64,000 nucleotides of DNA from Staphylococcus aureus (GTDB lineage Bacteria > Bacillota > Bacilli > Staphylococcales > Staphylococcaceae): contig NZ_CP011526.1 in NCBI RefSeq assembly GCF_001027105.1, forward strand, positions 2,691,073 to 2,755,072. The letters are read 5' to 3'. The position numbers and the translations under genes were made by a program. The notes under the pieces were generated by a model that saw nothing but the letters and a program-made list of their open reading frames with translations, did no database searches and had not been told where the DNA came from. Position 1 is the first letter of the stretch. Each line of letters starts with the position of its first letter. Shown in pieces: positions 47,508-56,039 of this stretch.

Positions 47508-47671
47508 TTTATCAAATTATATATATCGCAAAAAATCTTTTGTGGTTACATGTATATTTTTATATAACAAATAATTTGGCATAACATTTTTGTTATATGA
47601 ACACTTATTACTAGAGTGCCCATTGAACATACAGTATGATTAAATATCATGTTATGAAAGAAGGATATATT

Positions 47672-48688
47672 TTGACTGTTTTTAAAAATGAGCGCTTAAG
47701 CTGGTTACCATACATAGCTATTGTCATTTTGTTACACGTTATTGGGTTTAGTTTTTTATGGATTGCTGGAAAAGACCATCATATCTTATTTGGTATGGGG
47801 ATTCTTGCATATACATTAGGTTTGCGTCATGCATTTGATGCAGATCACATTGCTGCAATAGATAATACGGTTCGCAAATTATTACAGCAACGCAAAGATC
47901 CATCTGGTGTGGGTTTCTATTTTTCAATTGGACATTCATCTGTCGTATTTTTAATGGCTGTTTTTTTAGGGGTATCTGTAAAATGGGCTAAAGATGAATT
48001 ACCGCATTTCCAAGATATTGGTGGAACGATTGGTACACTAGTTTCAGGTTTCTTTTTAGTGCTTATCGGTGTGTTGAATCTAATTATTTTAATCTCTTTA
48101 ATTAACTTGTTCGCTAAATTACGTCGTGAACACATTGAAGAAGCTGAAGTCGATGCATTACTTGAATCTAGAGGATTGGTTTCTCGATTTGTAGGACCTT
48201 ATTTCAAATTAATCACGCGTAGTTGGCACGTATTGCCACTTGGCTTTTTATTTGGACTTGGTTTTGATACAGCTAGTGAAATTGCGTTACTCGCTCTTTC
48301 TTCAGGCGCATCACAACAAGCCATTTCATTTATCGGAATCTTATCTTTACCAATTTTATTCGCATCAGGTATGAGTTTATTGGATACATTAGATGGTGTT
48401 GTAATGAAGTATGCCTATAATTGGGCATTCTTCAATCCTATTCGCAAAATCTATTACAATATAACGATTACTGCGATATCAGTCATGGCAGCATTAGTGA
48501 TTGGGATGATTGAATTGCTACAAATTCTTGCTGATAAGTTAGATTTACATGGTGCGTTTTGGGCATTCATTGGTTCGATCGAATTTGATTATTTAGGCTA
48601 TATTTTAGTTGCATTATTTTTAATTACTTGGCTTATTTCAAGTTTAATTTGGAAGTTTGGTCGCATAGAACACAAATGGTCTAGATAA
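47672..48688 (+). CDS. nixA: High-affinity nickel transporter NixA (NiCoT family)
   Basis: A 338-residue eight-helix Ni/Co transporter. The nickel-binding signature HX4DH is in GLRHAFDADHIAAIDN; further family motifs are FSIGHSSVV, LGFDTASEIALLALS and GMSLLDTLDGVVMKYAYNWAF. Nickel supply feeds urease in S. aureus. The start is TTG 47672, preceded by GAAGGATATAT; upstream ATG codons in the frame lack a ribosome binding site. An inverted repeat TATAACAAA...TTTGTTATA (about 47564-47600) upstream may be an operator. Terminator at 48758-48825. Confidence 0.92.
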   Translation: MTVFKNERLSWLPYIAIVILLHVIGFSFLWIAGKDHHILFGMGILAYTLGLRHAFDADHIAAIDNTVRKLLQQRKDPSGVGFYFSIGHSSVVFLMAVFLGVSVKWAKDELPHFQDIGGTIGTLVSGFFLVLIGVLNLIILISLINLFAKLRREHIEEAEVDALLESRGLVSRFVGPYFKLITRSWHVLPLGFLFGLGFDTASEIALLALSSGASQQAISFIGILSLPILFASGMSLLDTLDGVVMKYAYNWAFFNPIRKIYYNITITAISVMAALVIGMIELLQILADKLDLHGAFWAFIGSIEFDYLGYILVALFLITWLISSLIWKFGRIEHKWSR

Positions 48689-48757
48689 GGCAACTTGTCT
48701 TGCAACTACCTTTGTATTGTTGCATTTTTAGACACCCTGCACACTTCTTCCATTATG

Positions 48758-48825
48758 CTACGCTCTCAGTAGTCATCTTTAAATCGTTTCTTTTAGAGAT
48801 GACTTCATTTTGAGAGCGTATTTTT
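48758..48825 (+). terminator. Terminator downstream of nixA
   Basis: ACGCTCTCA (48760-48768) pairs with TGAGAGCGT (48811-48819), and AGTCATCT pairs with AGATGACT inside; TTTTT follows. Confidence 0.9.
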
Positions 48826-48924
48826 CTATTTAAAATGTATTTATCCAAAATTCAATGCTTTCGAATTTAAAATTTCAGTATTTCTGTTTAAAATTTAATT
48901 ATAATCTTTAATACAGGAGGCGCT

Positions 48925-49725
48925 ATGCTTATGAATATTGCGAAGTTAGAGAATTATTTACAAATTGATTCATCTCGTTATAATCGACCGAGTATTGAAG
49001 CATTAAATTATTATGCAACACGTTTTATGTTAACTGTACCTTTTGAAAATATTGATGTTCAAAATAGTAAGCCGATATCTATAAATATCGATGCACTTTT
49101 TAATAAAATTGTTCATGATAAACGTGGTGGTTTTTGTTATGAATTAAATACATTTTTCAAAGCCTATTTACAACAAAAAGGATTTAATCCTGAATTAATG
49201 TCAGCTACTATTCACACACCCGGTGGCGGTCGTAGTCTGAACGGTTCACATGCTTCACTTGTTGTTTCTATAAATGATGTATTCTATGTAACTGATGTTG
49301 GCTTTGGAGACTTACCTCTACATGCCATTCCTATTACTTCATCTGAGCATACACAACCAATTACTGATATCAGTGGTACATTCCGCGCTATTTTTAACAA
49401 CGAAGACAAGGATATTTTCTATGTTCAAAAATTCGAAAATGATCATTGGCATACAAAATATGAAGCTGAATTCAAACCTAAACAAATAGAAGATTTTAAT
49501 AGCAACATCGAATATAATCAAACGCATCCAGATTCAATATTTGTACAGCATTTATTAATTACAATGCCACAATCATTTGGCCGTGCTACAATGTCTGAAA
49601 ATCATTTAACTTTAACAAGGAATGGTAGCTCAGAAAAATTTGATGTCACTAAAGATAACTATAAACATTTTTTAGAAAAATATTTTGGACTAAATGTAAC
49701 TATTAATCGTATTGAAAAACAATAA
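48925..49725 (+). CDS. Arylamine N-acetyltransferase (NAT)
   Basis: A 266-residue NAT-family enzyme that acetylates arylamines or hydrazines from acetyl-CoA. The Cys-His-Asp catalytic triad is visible: RGGFCYELN, GSHASLVV and VTDVGFGD. N-terminal PFENIDVQN is also typical. GGAGG is close to ATG 48925; the ATG at 48931 (MNIAKLEN) has better spacing and may be the true start. Single-gene unit with a terminator at 49745-49782. Confidence 0.92.
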   Translation: MLMNIAKLENYLQIDSSRYNRPSIEALNYYATRFMLTVPFENIDVQNSKPISINIDALFNKIVHDKRGGFCYELNTFFKAYLQQKGFNPELMSATIHTPGGGRSLNGSHASLVVSINDVFYVTDVGFGDLPLHAIPITSSEHTQPITDISGTFRAIFNNEDKDIFYVQKFENDHWHTKYEAEFKPKQIEDFNSNIEYNQTHPDSIFVQHLLITMPQSFGRATMSENHLTLTRNGSSEKFDVTKDNYKHFLEKYFGLNVTINRIEKQ

Positions 49726-49744
49726 TAGTAAAATATAAAAATAT

Positions 49745-49782
49745 GGGCGTATCTTACTTATTGTAGGTAGCGCCCCTTTTTT
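49745..49782 (+). terminator. Terminator of the NAT gene
   Basis: GGGCG with TAC pairs with GTA with CGCCC, followed by TTTTTT. About 20 nt after the stop codon. Confidence 0.75.
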
Positions 49783-49798
49783 ATGCTTCATAAACACA

Positions 49799-49843
49799 AC
49801 AAAAAGGATATGACACAAACTTCATGTCACACCCTTCTTTTGA
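49799..49843 (-). terminator. Terminator of the DUF308 membrane protein gene
   Basis: AAGG and TGACA on the left pair with TGTCA and CCTT on the right. The minus-strand reading ends in TTTTT. It lies 16 nt after the stop codon at 49859. Confidence 0.8.
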
Positions 49844-49858
49844 ACCGCTTCATTTTAC

Positions 49859-50371
49859 TTAAGCAAGTGCATCTACAACATAAATGACACCTACGAATAC
49901 AAATGCAATAGCAATCATCGTCGAAATAAAGACGATACCCATTAATGGATTAAATAATAAAATGACACCGAAAACAATACCTAATAAATTAAAAATCACT
50001 GAAATTAGTTTTAAGCTACCACTACCCGAAAACGTAAATAATCCAGAGATAGAACTAAAAATAAACCAAAAAGCAAACATATAAATAAAGAATGCTGAAC
50101 TTGCGCCAACATTAAAAATAACTAATAGACCAAATAGAATATCTACAATCCCCATAAACAGAATCCAATTTTGGTTACCACCTACTAAAGCTTTTGCTTT
50201 TCTACGGTAAACGATTTGAATCACACCGTTAATTAATACAAACAGTCCAATCAACCAGGTAATAGCATAAAAATTTTCAATTGGAAATGTAAAAATAACG
50301 ACTGCCAACATTAATAATAATACACCCATTATTAAACTAGACCATTTAATACCTTGATTTCCTTTTTCCAT
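49859..50371 (-). CDS. HdeD-like (DUF308) membrane protein
   Basis: A 170-residue integral membrane protein with about six short hydrophobic helices, of the DUF308/HdeD-like family. Blocks: WSSLIMGVLLLMLAVVIFTFP, FYAITWLIGLFVLINGVIQIVYRRKAK, and ILFGLLVIFNVGASSAFF. ATG 50371 is preferred because AAAGGAATTG is 10 nt upstream; the frame also opens at TTG 50380, which overlaps that site. Function in Gram-positives unknown. Single-gene unit with a terminator. Confidence 0.82.
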   Translation of the reverse strand: MEKGNQGIKWSSLIMGVLLLMLAVVIFTFPIENFYAITWLIGLFVLINGVIQIVYRRKAKALVGGNQNWILFMGIVDILFGLLVIFNVGASSAFFIYMFAFWFIFSSISGLFTFSGSGSLKLISVIFNLLGIVFGVILLFNPLMGIVFISTMIAIAFVFVGVIYVVDALA

Positions 50372-50653
50372 AACAATCAATTCCTTTCAAATAAAACCCT
50401 CTTTTAATTTTTACAAAAAATTTATTATACAATAATTAAATTCCCTTTTCTCAATTTACACAAACATCATCACTTAGAAAGCACCATTGCTTTTGTCTAA
50501 TATGTACGATGAATCTGTATCCTCACTCAAAAATCTACTAAGTAGCGATAGCTTTCAACTCTGTAAGGTTCATTCATTGAATTGTAAGTTTAGATAAAGG
50601 CTACTACTCCAAACATTATTTAAAATGAAATTAAATACAAAAGGAGTGAGACT

Positions 50654-51412
50654 ATGACGATATTATCAGTGCAACATGTTTCAAAAACATACGGTAAAAA
50701 GCACACATTTCAAGCACTTAAAGATATTAACTTTGACATACAAAAAGGCGAATTCGTTGCGATTATGGGGCCTTCTGGATCAGGTAAGACAACCTTATTA
50801 AATGTACTAAGTTCAATTGACCAAATTTCTAGCGGTAGCGTGATTGCTAACGGACAAGAGCTTAATAAACTTAATCAAAAAGCACTTGCCAAATTCCGCA
50901 AAGAATCATTAGGTTTCATCTTCCAAGATTACAGTATTCTGCCGACATTAACCGTTAAAGAAAACATTATGTTACCTTTATCTGTTCAAAAAATGTCGAA
51001 GGCAACAATGGAAGAAAATTATAAAGCGATCACGACAGCATTAGGTATTTATGACCTAGGAAATAAATACCCTAGCGAATTATCTGGTGGTCAACAACAA
51101 AGAACTGCAGCAGCGAGAGCATTTGTTCACAAACCACAAATCATATTTGCAGATGAGCCAACAGGCGCACTCGACTCGAAAAGTGCAAATGACCTATTAC
51201 AACGTTTGGAAGAAATGAATAAATCGTTTGATACAACTATTGTCATGGTTACACATGATCCGGTTGCAGCAAGTTTTGCAGAACGTGTTATCATGCTAAA
51301 AGATGGCCAAATTCATACACAACTTTATCAGGAAGGACGTTCTAAACAGGCCTTTTATGAAGACATTGTACATCTTCAATCAGTATTAGGTGGTGTCTCA
51401 AATGACATTTAA
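50654..51412 (+). CDS. vraD: Bacitracin/nisin-type peptide resistance ABC transporter ATPase VraD
   Basis: A 252-residue BceA-type ABC ATPase that with VraE detoxifies bacitracin, nisin and related peptides. Walker A IMGPSGSGKTTLLNVL, signature LSGGQQQRTAAARAF, Walker B IIFADEPTGALDSK, H-loop VTHDPVAA. AAAGGAGTGAG precedes the ATG. vraE follows with an 11-nt overlap. In S. aureus the operon is activated by BraRS; TGTAAG half-sites at about 50559 and 50583 in the upstream region may be part of the binding site, but this is tentative. Confidence 0.95.
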   Translation: MTILSVQHVSKTYGKKHTFQALKDINFDIQKGEFVAIMGPSGSGKTTLLNVLSSIDQISSGSVIANGQELNKLNQKALAKFRKESLGFIFQDYSILPTLTVKENIMLPLSVQKMSKATMEENYKAITTALGIYDLGNKYPSELSGGQQQRTAAARAFVHKPQIIFADEPTGALDSKSANDLLQRLEEMNKSFDTTIVMVTHDPVAASFAERVIMLKDGQIHTQLYQEGRSKQAFYEDIVHLQSVLGGVSNDI

Positions 51413-53282
51413 CCATATCGTTTTCAAAAACTTACGACAAAACTTAAAACATTATGCAATGTATTTATTTTCATTATTTTTTAGCATCGTCTTATATTTC
51501 AGTTTTACAACCTTACAGTTTACTAAAGGTGTAAATAATGACGACTCGATGGCCATCATTAAGAAAGGTGCTTTAGTCGGATCAATATTTTTATTTATCA
51601 TTATTGTCATCTTTTTAATGTATGCCAATCATTTATTCGTAAAACGCCGTACACGTGAATTTGCGCTATTTCAGTTGATTGGTTTAACACGACAAAACAT
51701 TTTGAAAATGTTAGCACTTGAACAAATGATCGTATTTTTAATCACAGGTGTTGTCGGTGTATTATGTGGCATTGCAGGTGCACAATTATTGCTTTCCATA
51801 GTATCTAAATTGATGTCGTTATCGATTAACTTATCGATACATTTCGAACCTATGGCCCTTGTTTTAACTATTTTCATGCTAATTATTGCGTATGTACTGA
51901 TTTTATTTCAAAGTGCTTTATTTCTAAAAAGACGTAGTATCTTATCAATGATGAAAGATTCAATTAAAACTGATGCCACAACTGCTAAAGTAACGACTGC
52001 AGAGGTTATTTCAGGCGTATTAGGTATTGCTATGATTGCACTAGGCTATTATATGGCGACAGAAATGTTTGGTACGTTCAAAGCACTAACTATGGCTATG
52101 ACATCACCGTTTATCATTTTATTTTTAACGGTTGTAGGCGCCTATTTATTCTTCAGAAGTTCCGTGTCACTTATTTTTAAAACATTGAAAAAATCAAAAA
52201 ATGGACGCGTATCTATTACCGATGTTGTATTCACATCGTCTATTATGTACAGAATGAAGAAAAATGCCATGTCTTTAACTATCATTGCAATTATTTCTGC
52301 AGTTACAGTAACTGTATTGTGTTTTGCGGCATTATCTAAATCAAATACAGATCAAACCCTTACATCTATGGCACCAAATGAATTTAACGTGGTCGCTACT
52401 CAAGATGCTAAACAATTTGAAACTAAACTAAGCCAACAACAAATTACATTTTCTAAAAATGCTTACGAAACTATTACTGTAGATAATGTTAATGATCAGG
52501 TTATTACTTTGGAAAATGGTAGTGATTCAGGTCGCACGAATTCTATTTTAAGTGCAAATAACAAGTTAACAGGCAACAATGCCATCATTACAAATACAAA
52601 ATCGCTGCCTAACATTATTAATATCCATTTAAACAAAGATTTAGTAGTAAAAGGTACTAAGAATGAAACTTTCCGTGTTACACAAGAAGACAAAGGTAAG
52701 GTTTATCCTTTAAATCTAAGCTTCAACTCACCTGTCATCGAAGTAAGTCCTGAAAAGTATCAGCAGTTGAAAACACAAAATAACGTTCATACTTTTTATG
52801 GATATGATATTAAACAAACATCACAAAAGGAAAAAGCTCAAGCAATTGCAAAACAGTTTGGAGACAAAGTCATCACGTATGATGAAATGAAAAAAGAGGT
52901 CGATGCTACTAACGGTATTCTAATATTTGTTACATCATTTTTAGGATTAGCATTTTTAGTAGCAGCTGGATGTATTATTTATATTAAACAAATGGATGAA
53001 ACTGAGGATGAACTAAGTAACTTCAGAATATTAAAACGCATAGGCTTTACGCATACAGATATGCTTAAGGGATTATTATTAAAAATTACTTTCAACTTCG
53101 GTTTACCATTATTGATTGCTATATTACATGCAGTATTCGCCGCAATAGCATTTATGAAATTGATGGGTAATATTTCCTTCATGCCGGTTATTGTAGTAAT
53201 TGTTGTATACACCCTCATTTACATTACTTTTGCTTTAATTGCTTTTGTACATTCAAACAAATTGATTAAGAAAACCATTTAA
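51402..53282 (+). CDS. vraE: Peptide resistance ABC transporter permease VraE
   Basis: A 626-residue BceB-type permease with ten transmembrane helices: four-helix FtsX-like modules plus a large extracytoplasmic domain (about residues 310-510, hydrophilic, with NTDQTLTSMAPNEFNVV) between helices 7 and 8. RTREFALFQLIGLTRQNILKMLALEQ and later RILKRIGFTHTDMLKGLLLK are the FtsX-like coupling regions. ATG 51402 is chosen because AGGTGGTG precedes it. It works with VraD and the small VraH downstream. Confidence 0.95.
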   Translation: MTFNHIVFKNLRQNLKHYAMYLFSLFFSIVLYFSFTTLQFTKGVNNDDSMAIIKKGALVGSIFLFIIIVIFLMYANHLFVKRRTREFALFQLIGLTRQNILKMLALEQMIVFLITGVVGVLCGIAGAQLLLSIVSKLMSLSINLSIHFEPMALVLTIFMLIIAYVLILFQSALFLKRRSILSMMKDSIKTDATTAKVTTAEVISGVLGIAMIALGYYMATEMFGTFKALTMAMTSPFIILFLTVVGAYLFFRSSVSLIFKTLKKSKNGRVSITDVVFTSSIMYRMKKNAMSLTIIAIISAVTVTVLCFAALSKSNTDQTLTSMAPNEFNVVATQDAKQFETKLSQQQITFSKNAYETITVDNVNDQVITLENGSDSGRTNSILSANNKLTGNNAIITNTKSLPNIINIHLNKDLVVKGTKNETFRVTQEDKGKVYPLNLSFNSPVIEVSPEKYQQLKTQNNVHTFYGYDIKQTSQKEKAQAIAKQFGDKVITYDEMKKEVDATNGILIFVTSFLGLAFLVAAGCIIYIKQMDETEDELSNFRILKRIGFTHTDMLKGLLLKITFNFGLPLLIAILHAVFAAIAFMKLMGNISFMPVIVVIVVYTLIYITFALIAFVHSNKLIKKTI

Positions 53283-53374
53283 CACTTACGATTAAAAGAT
53301 GCTTCATTAGATATTTTGATTTTAAGCAATGCAGTATAACTATTAATTGATTTAAGAAAAGGAGAGATTGAATC

Positions 53375-53566
53375 ATGAAATTTAGAGAATTAGTAAAACA
53401 ATCATATGAGGATTTGAAAAATTTGACTGTAACTTGGTATAACGTCATTGCTTTAACAATACTTGTTATTGTATTAAGCTCATTCACAACACCAATGATA
53501 GGCATTCCAGCTGGTTTATTAGGTGGCGCCTATTATTTAAAACGTCGTGAAGAAAAAGGTAAATAA
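53375..53566 (+). CDS. vraH: Small membrane protein VraH, copy 1
   Basis: A 63-residue protein with one or two hydrophobic segments (about 24-36, VIALTILVIVLSS, and about 41-51, MIGIPAGLLGG). VraH is known to act with VraDE in resistance to daptomycin and gallidermin. AAAGGAGAG precedes the ATG at good spacing. It lies 92 nt after vraE, as in other S. aureus. It is duplicated at 55129-55320; the only amino-acid difference is Ala52 here against Ser52 there. The codons differ only near the 3' end. Confidence 0.9.
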   Translation: MKFRELVKQSYEDLKNLTVTWYNVIALTILVIVLSSFTTPMIGIPAGLLGGAYYLKRREEKGK

Positions 53567-53577
53567 ATAAGCCTTAT

Positions 53578-54114
53578 GTGCTAAACTCAATATGTATTTC
53601 CTACCAAAGAAAACATAAGGAGTTTGGACATCTTGAAGGAGATACTATTGTTGGTCGTCGTCATGGTAGTGCAATCATTACTTTGGTAGAAAGAGTATCC
53701 AAGATGATTATCACCTTACGACCCTTAGGTCGTAAGGCAACTGATATAGAAAACGCTCTACACTCAATGTTTTCATCTTTACCTTCTCATATATTTAAAT
53801 CAATTACTTTTGATTGTGGTAAGGAGTTCTCAAACTGGAAAACATTATGTAACTGTCACGATATATCTATATTTTTTGCTGATCCAGGCACGCCATCACA
53901 GCGAGGTTTAAATGAACATTCTAACGGAATACTTAGACGCAGTGGATTAGATAAAGAACTAGATTTCAATTTAGTAACAGACGATCATATCATCAGTGTT
54001 GCTCAAAAAATCAATCATCGTCCTAGAAAATCTTTAGGTTATAGAACACCATTGGAAGTATTTATGAGTTTCATCGAAGATGATAAACTTGTCCAGCTTA
54101 ATTTGACAATCTAA
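53578..54114 (+). pseudogene. Truncated IS30-family transposase, catalytic part (copy 1)
   Basis: A 178-codon frame with the DDE core of IS30-type transposases: first Asp in EFGHLEGDTIVGRR, second in SITFDCGKEFSN, Glu in RGLNEHSNGILRR. It is followed by KINHRPRKSLGYRTPLEVF, the usual C-terminal block. The N-terminal DNA-binding HTH part is absent; the first about 10 codons do not look transposase-like, so this is a 5'-truncated remnant. It starts 12 nt after vraH. A second, shorter piece with near-identical sequence lies at 54757-55100. Confidence 0.88.
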
Positions 54115-54122
54115 AGATTTAT

Positions 54123-54160
54123 AAAAAAGCCGTTGGTCTCTTCGAAACTACGGCTTTTCT
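54123..54160. terminator. Hairpin terminator between the transposase remnant and the immunity-like gene
   Basis: AAAAAGCCGT pairs with ACGGCTTTT around a UUCG-type loop. T- and A-runs lie on the two sides. It serves the convergent genes either side. Confidence 0.8.
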
Positions 54161-54173
54161 CTGTGCTATAAAA

Positions 54174-54671
54174 TCAGTATGGCGAAGCACAGTGATCATT
54201 GAATTCTGACTTTATATAATCAAGAGTATCTTTGGATACACTGATGATATCTATAACAGCATTGCTAATGTAGAATATATTTTCTTGATTATAGAATACA
54301 ATAAATGGCTCCACTAAACCTTTTTTAATATATAAAGAATAATCAATTAAGTCTTTGTTTTTTATATTTTTAATAGTTGCAATAACATACTTCTCATCGG
54401 TAGAATGGATTTCTTCGTACCAGTTAGTAATATTAAAAAAACGACCAATTCTTGTTTTTTCTCTAAATTTAACAGGATATAAGTATTCAGACAAAAATGT
54501 ACATTTCGTCTTTGATTGGTTATTAAATATAACATTAATAATATTAGAAATTTGCTTTTTATTGAGAACATCAATATCTAAGCGTATCCTATTTTTCTCA
54601 GGTGCTTGAAAATAGGGAATTTCATGTTCTAAATCAAAATGTATTTGTTGTGTTTCAAGGTTAATAATCAT
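54174..54671 (-). CDS. Immunity-like protein of unknown family next to a toxin stub
   Basis: A 165-residue soluble protein without signal peptide or membrane segment, starting at ATG 54671 (MIINLETQQIHFDLEHEIPYF). It is rich in Ile, Asn and Lys, with low-GC codon use even for this genome. I do not recognise a family. Its start is one base after the stop codon of a 27-codon frame (54673-54756) that looks like the C-terminal end of a larger protein. That arrangement, downstream of a truncated reading frame and between IS remnants, is the classic layout of an immunity gene retained after loss of its polymorphic toxin. A longer TTG start at 54683 is possible but would overlap the stub. Function inferred from context only. 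Confidence 0.6.
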   Translation of the reverse strand: MIINLETQQIHFDLEHEIPYFQAPEKNRIRLDIDVLNKKQISNIINVIFNNQSKTKCTFLSEYLYPVKFREKTRIGRFFNITNWYEEIHSTDEKYVIATIKNIKNKDLIDYSLYIKKGLVEPFIVFYNQENIFYISNAVIDIISVSKDTLDYIKSEFNDHCASPY

Positions 54672-54672
54672 T

Positions 54673-54756
54673 TTAATCTCCAATTCTTTTTAGGTTAGCA
54701 TCGTATGTACCACTTCTTGTTTTCTTGCTACCTAAATTCTTAATACTGCTTGCACC
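54673..54756 (-). pseudogene. C-terminal stub (27 codons) of a lost, probably toxin-like, gene
   Basis: In frame with a TAA at 54673-54675 are 27 codons reading GASSIKNLGSKKTRSG then TYDANLKRIGD, a basic, Gly/Ser/Lys-rich tail like those of secreted nuclease toxins. The frame runs directly into the transposase-derived sequence at 54757, where homology to the other remnant starts, so the gene has been cut there. The stop overlaps the start region of the next gene with a GGAGATTAAA Shine-Dalgarno sequence inside it, showing the two were once translationally coupled. Confidence 0.5.
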
Positions 54757-55100
54757 TTTTCATTTTATCTTCTCATATATTTAAATCAATTACTTTTGAT
54801 TGTGGTAAGGAGTTCTCAAACTGGAAAACAATATGTAACTGTCACGATATATCTATATTTTTTGCTGATCCAGGCACGCCATCACAGCGAGGTTTAAATG
54901 AACATTCTAACGGAATAATTAGACGCAGTGGATTAGATAAAGAACTAGATTTCAATTTAGTAACGGATGATCATATCATCAGTGTTGCTCAAAAAATCAA
55001 TCATCATCCTAGAAAATCTTTAGGTTATAGAACACCATTGGAAGTATTTATGAGTTTCATCGAAGATGATAAACTTGTCCAGCTTAATTTGACAATCTAA
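54757..55100 (+). pseudogene. Truncated IS30-family transposase, C-terminal part (copy 2)
   Basis: Homologous to 53758-54114 with only a handful of base differences (for example TTATG/AATATG and CGTCCT/CATCCT changes). It retains the second Asp (SITFDCGKEF) and the Glu (NEHSNG) of the DDE triad but lacks the first. The first codons are frameshifted relative to copy 1 by a 1-nt deletion. It ends at the same TAA and the same short downstream sequence, then passes straight into the ribosome binding site of the second vraH. Confidence 0.85.
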
Positions 55101-55128
55101 AGATTTATAAAAAAGGAGAGATTGAATC

Positions 55129-55320
55129 ATGAAATTTAGAGAATTAGTAAAACAATCATATGAGGATTTGAAAAATTTGACTGTAACTTGGTATAACGTC
55201 ATTGCTTTAACAATACTTGTTATTGTATTAAGCTCATTCACAACACCAATGATAGGCATTCCAGCTGGTTTATTAGGTGGCTCTTATTATTTAAAACGTC
55301 GTGAAGAAAAAGGCAAGTAA
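55129..55320 (+). CDS. vraH: Small membrane protein VraH, copy 2
   Basis: A 63-residue duplicate of the vraH gene at 53375-53566; they are identical at protein level except Ser52 for Ala52. The duplicated DNA starts in the AAAAGGAGAGATTG leader, directly after the transposase remnant, so this copy no longer has the vraE-vraH intergenic sequence and depends on read-through or on a promoter in the remnant. A terminator follows at 55377-55408. The 3' downstream sequence differs from copy 1, and this copy may be the one keeping the ancestral downstream flank. Confidence 0.85.
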   Translation: MKFRELVKQSYEDLKNLTVTWYNVIALTILVIVLSSFTTPMIGIPAGLLGGSYYLKRREEKGK

Positions 55321-55376
55321 GCACATTCCATCGGTATAGAACATTGCTATGACCTTTCAAGTCAGATTTTAATATC

Positions 55377-55408
55377 AACAAGTAGCGTTTATCGCTGCTT
55401 GTTTTTTA
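55377..55408 (+). terminator. Terminator downstream of vraH copy 2
   Basis: AACAAGTAGCG pairs with CGCTGCTTGTT across a 5-nt loop, followed by TTTTT. Confidence 0.9.
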
Positions 55409-55712
55409 TGGATTGCTTATAAAATCATCATGTTTAAACGATATGTCACTTTGAAAACTAGCAAACACCATAAAAGACTACAATTTTTTTATTTTTATAA
55501 ACCCCTTTAAATCAACGTTTCTAAGGTTTTTAAAAATCTTTTTTAATTTATTTTCAAAAAACACTGTACATTATGCCAATATGAGCGTATAGTTGGTCTT
55601 ACGTAATAAAAGCTCGTGAATTAAATTGTAGTGTATTTGTTTAGAATATCCTCTTTTTTAGTTATGAATTTGTTACAAATATTAAGTGCAAAAGCACACG
55701 GAGGTTTTCTAT
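55409..55712 (+). promoter_or_regulatory. Upstream region and probable long 5' UTR of cspB
   Basis: About 300 bases without a gene. It contains the csp promoter and probably a long 5' leader, as known for cold-shock genes. GGAGG lies 8 nt before the start codon. I cannot identify a cold-shock box with certainty. Confidence 0.5.
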
Positions 55713-55913
55713 ATGAATAACGGTACAGTAAAATGGTTTAACGCAGAAAAAGGTTTTGGTTTCATCGAACAAGAAAATGGCGGAGACGTATTCGTACATT
55801 TCTCAGGTATCGCTAGCGATGGCTACAAAACTTTAGAAGAAGGTCAAAAAGTTACTTTCGAAATCACTGAAGGTCAACGTGGAGACCAAGCAGTTAACGT
55901 ACAAACTGTTTAA
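55713..55913 (+). CDS. cspB: Cold shock protein (CspB-like)
   Basis: A 66-residue single-domain cold shock protein: an OB-fold RNA/ssDNA chaperone. RNP1 is seen in KGFGFIEQ and RNP2 in DVFVHFSGI. It differs from S. aureus CspA and CspC, so it is assigned to CspB by sequence recollection; the number of the paralogue is the uncertain part. Start ATG 55713 behind GGAGGTTTTCTAT. Single-gene unit with a strong terminator at 55957-55992. Confidence 0.92.
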   Translation: MNNGTVKWFNAEKGFGFIEQENGGDVFVHFSGIASDGYKTLEEGQKVTFEITEGQRGDQAVNVQTV

Positions 55914-55956
55914 TCTTACAACATAAAACGACTCATTATAAATGAATCGCTTTGAT

Positions 55957-55992
55957 TACCAACAAGGTTCTAAATCTTGTTGGTATTTTTTT
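55957..55992 (+). terminator. Terminator of cspB
   Basis: TACCAACAAG pairs with CTTGTTGGTA across a 9-nt loop, followed by TTTTTTT. Confidence 0.92.
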
Positions 55993-56039
55993 ATGCTATT
56001 TTGGATAATATAAATAATATGAGACGATACCACGATGAT

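Noticed and set aside
53578..54114. Complete IS30-family insertion sequence
   Set aside because: The N-terminal DNA-binding part of the transposase is missing and no pair of terminal inverted repeats is visible, so it is a remnant rather than an active element.
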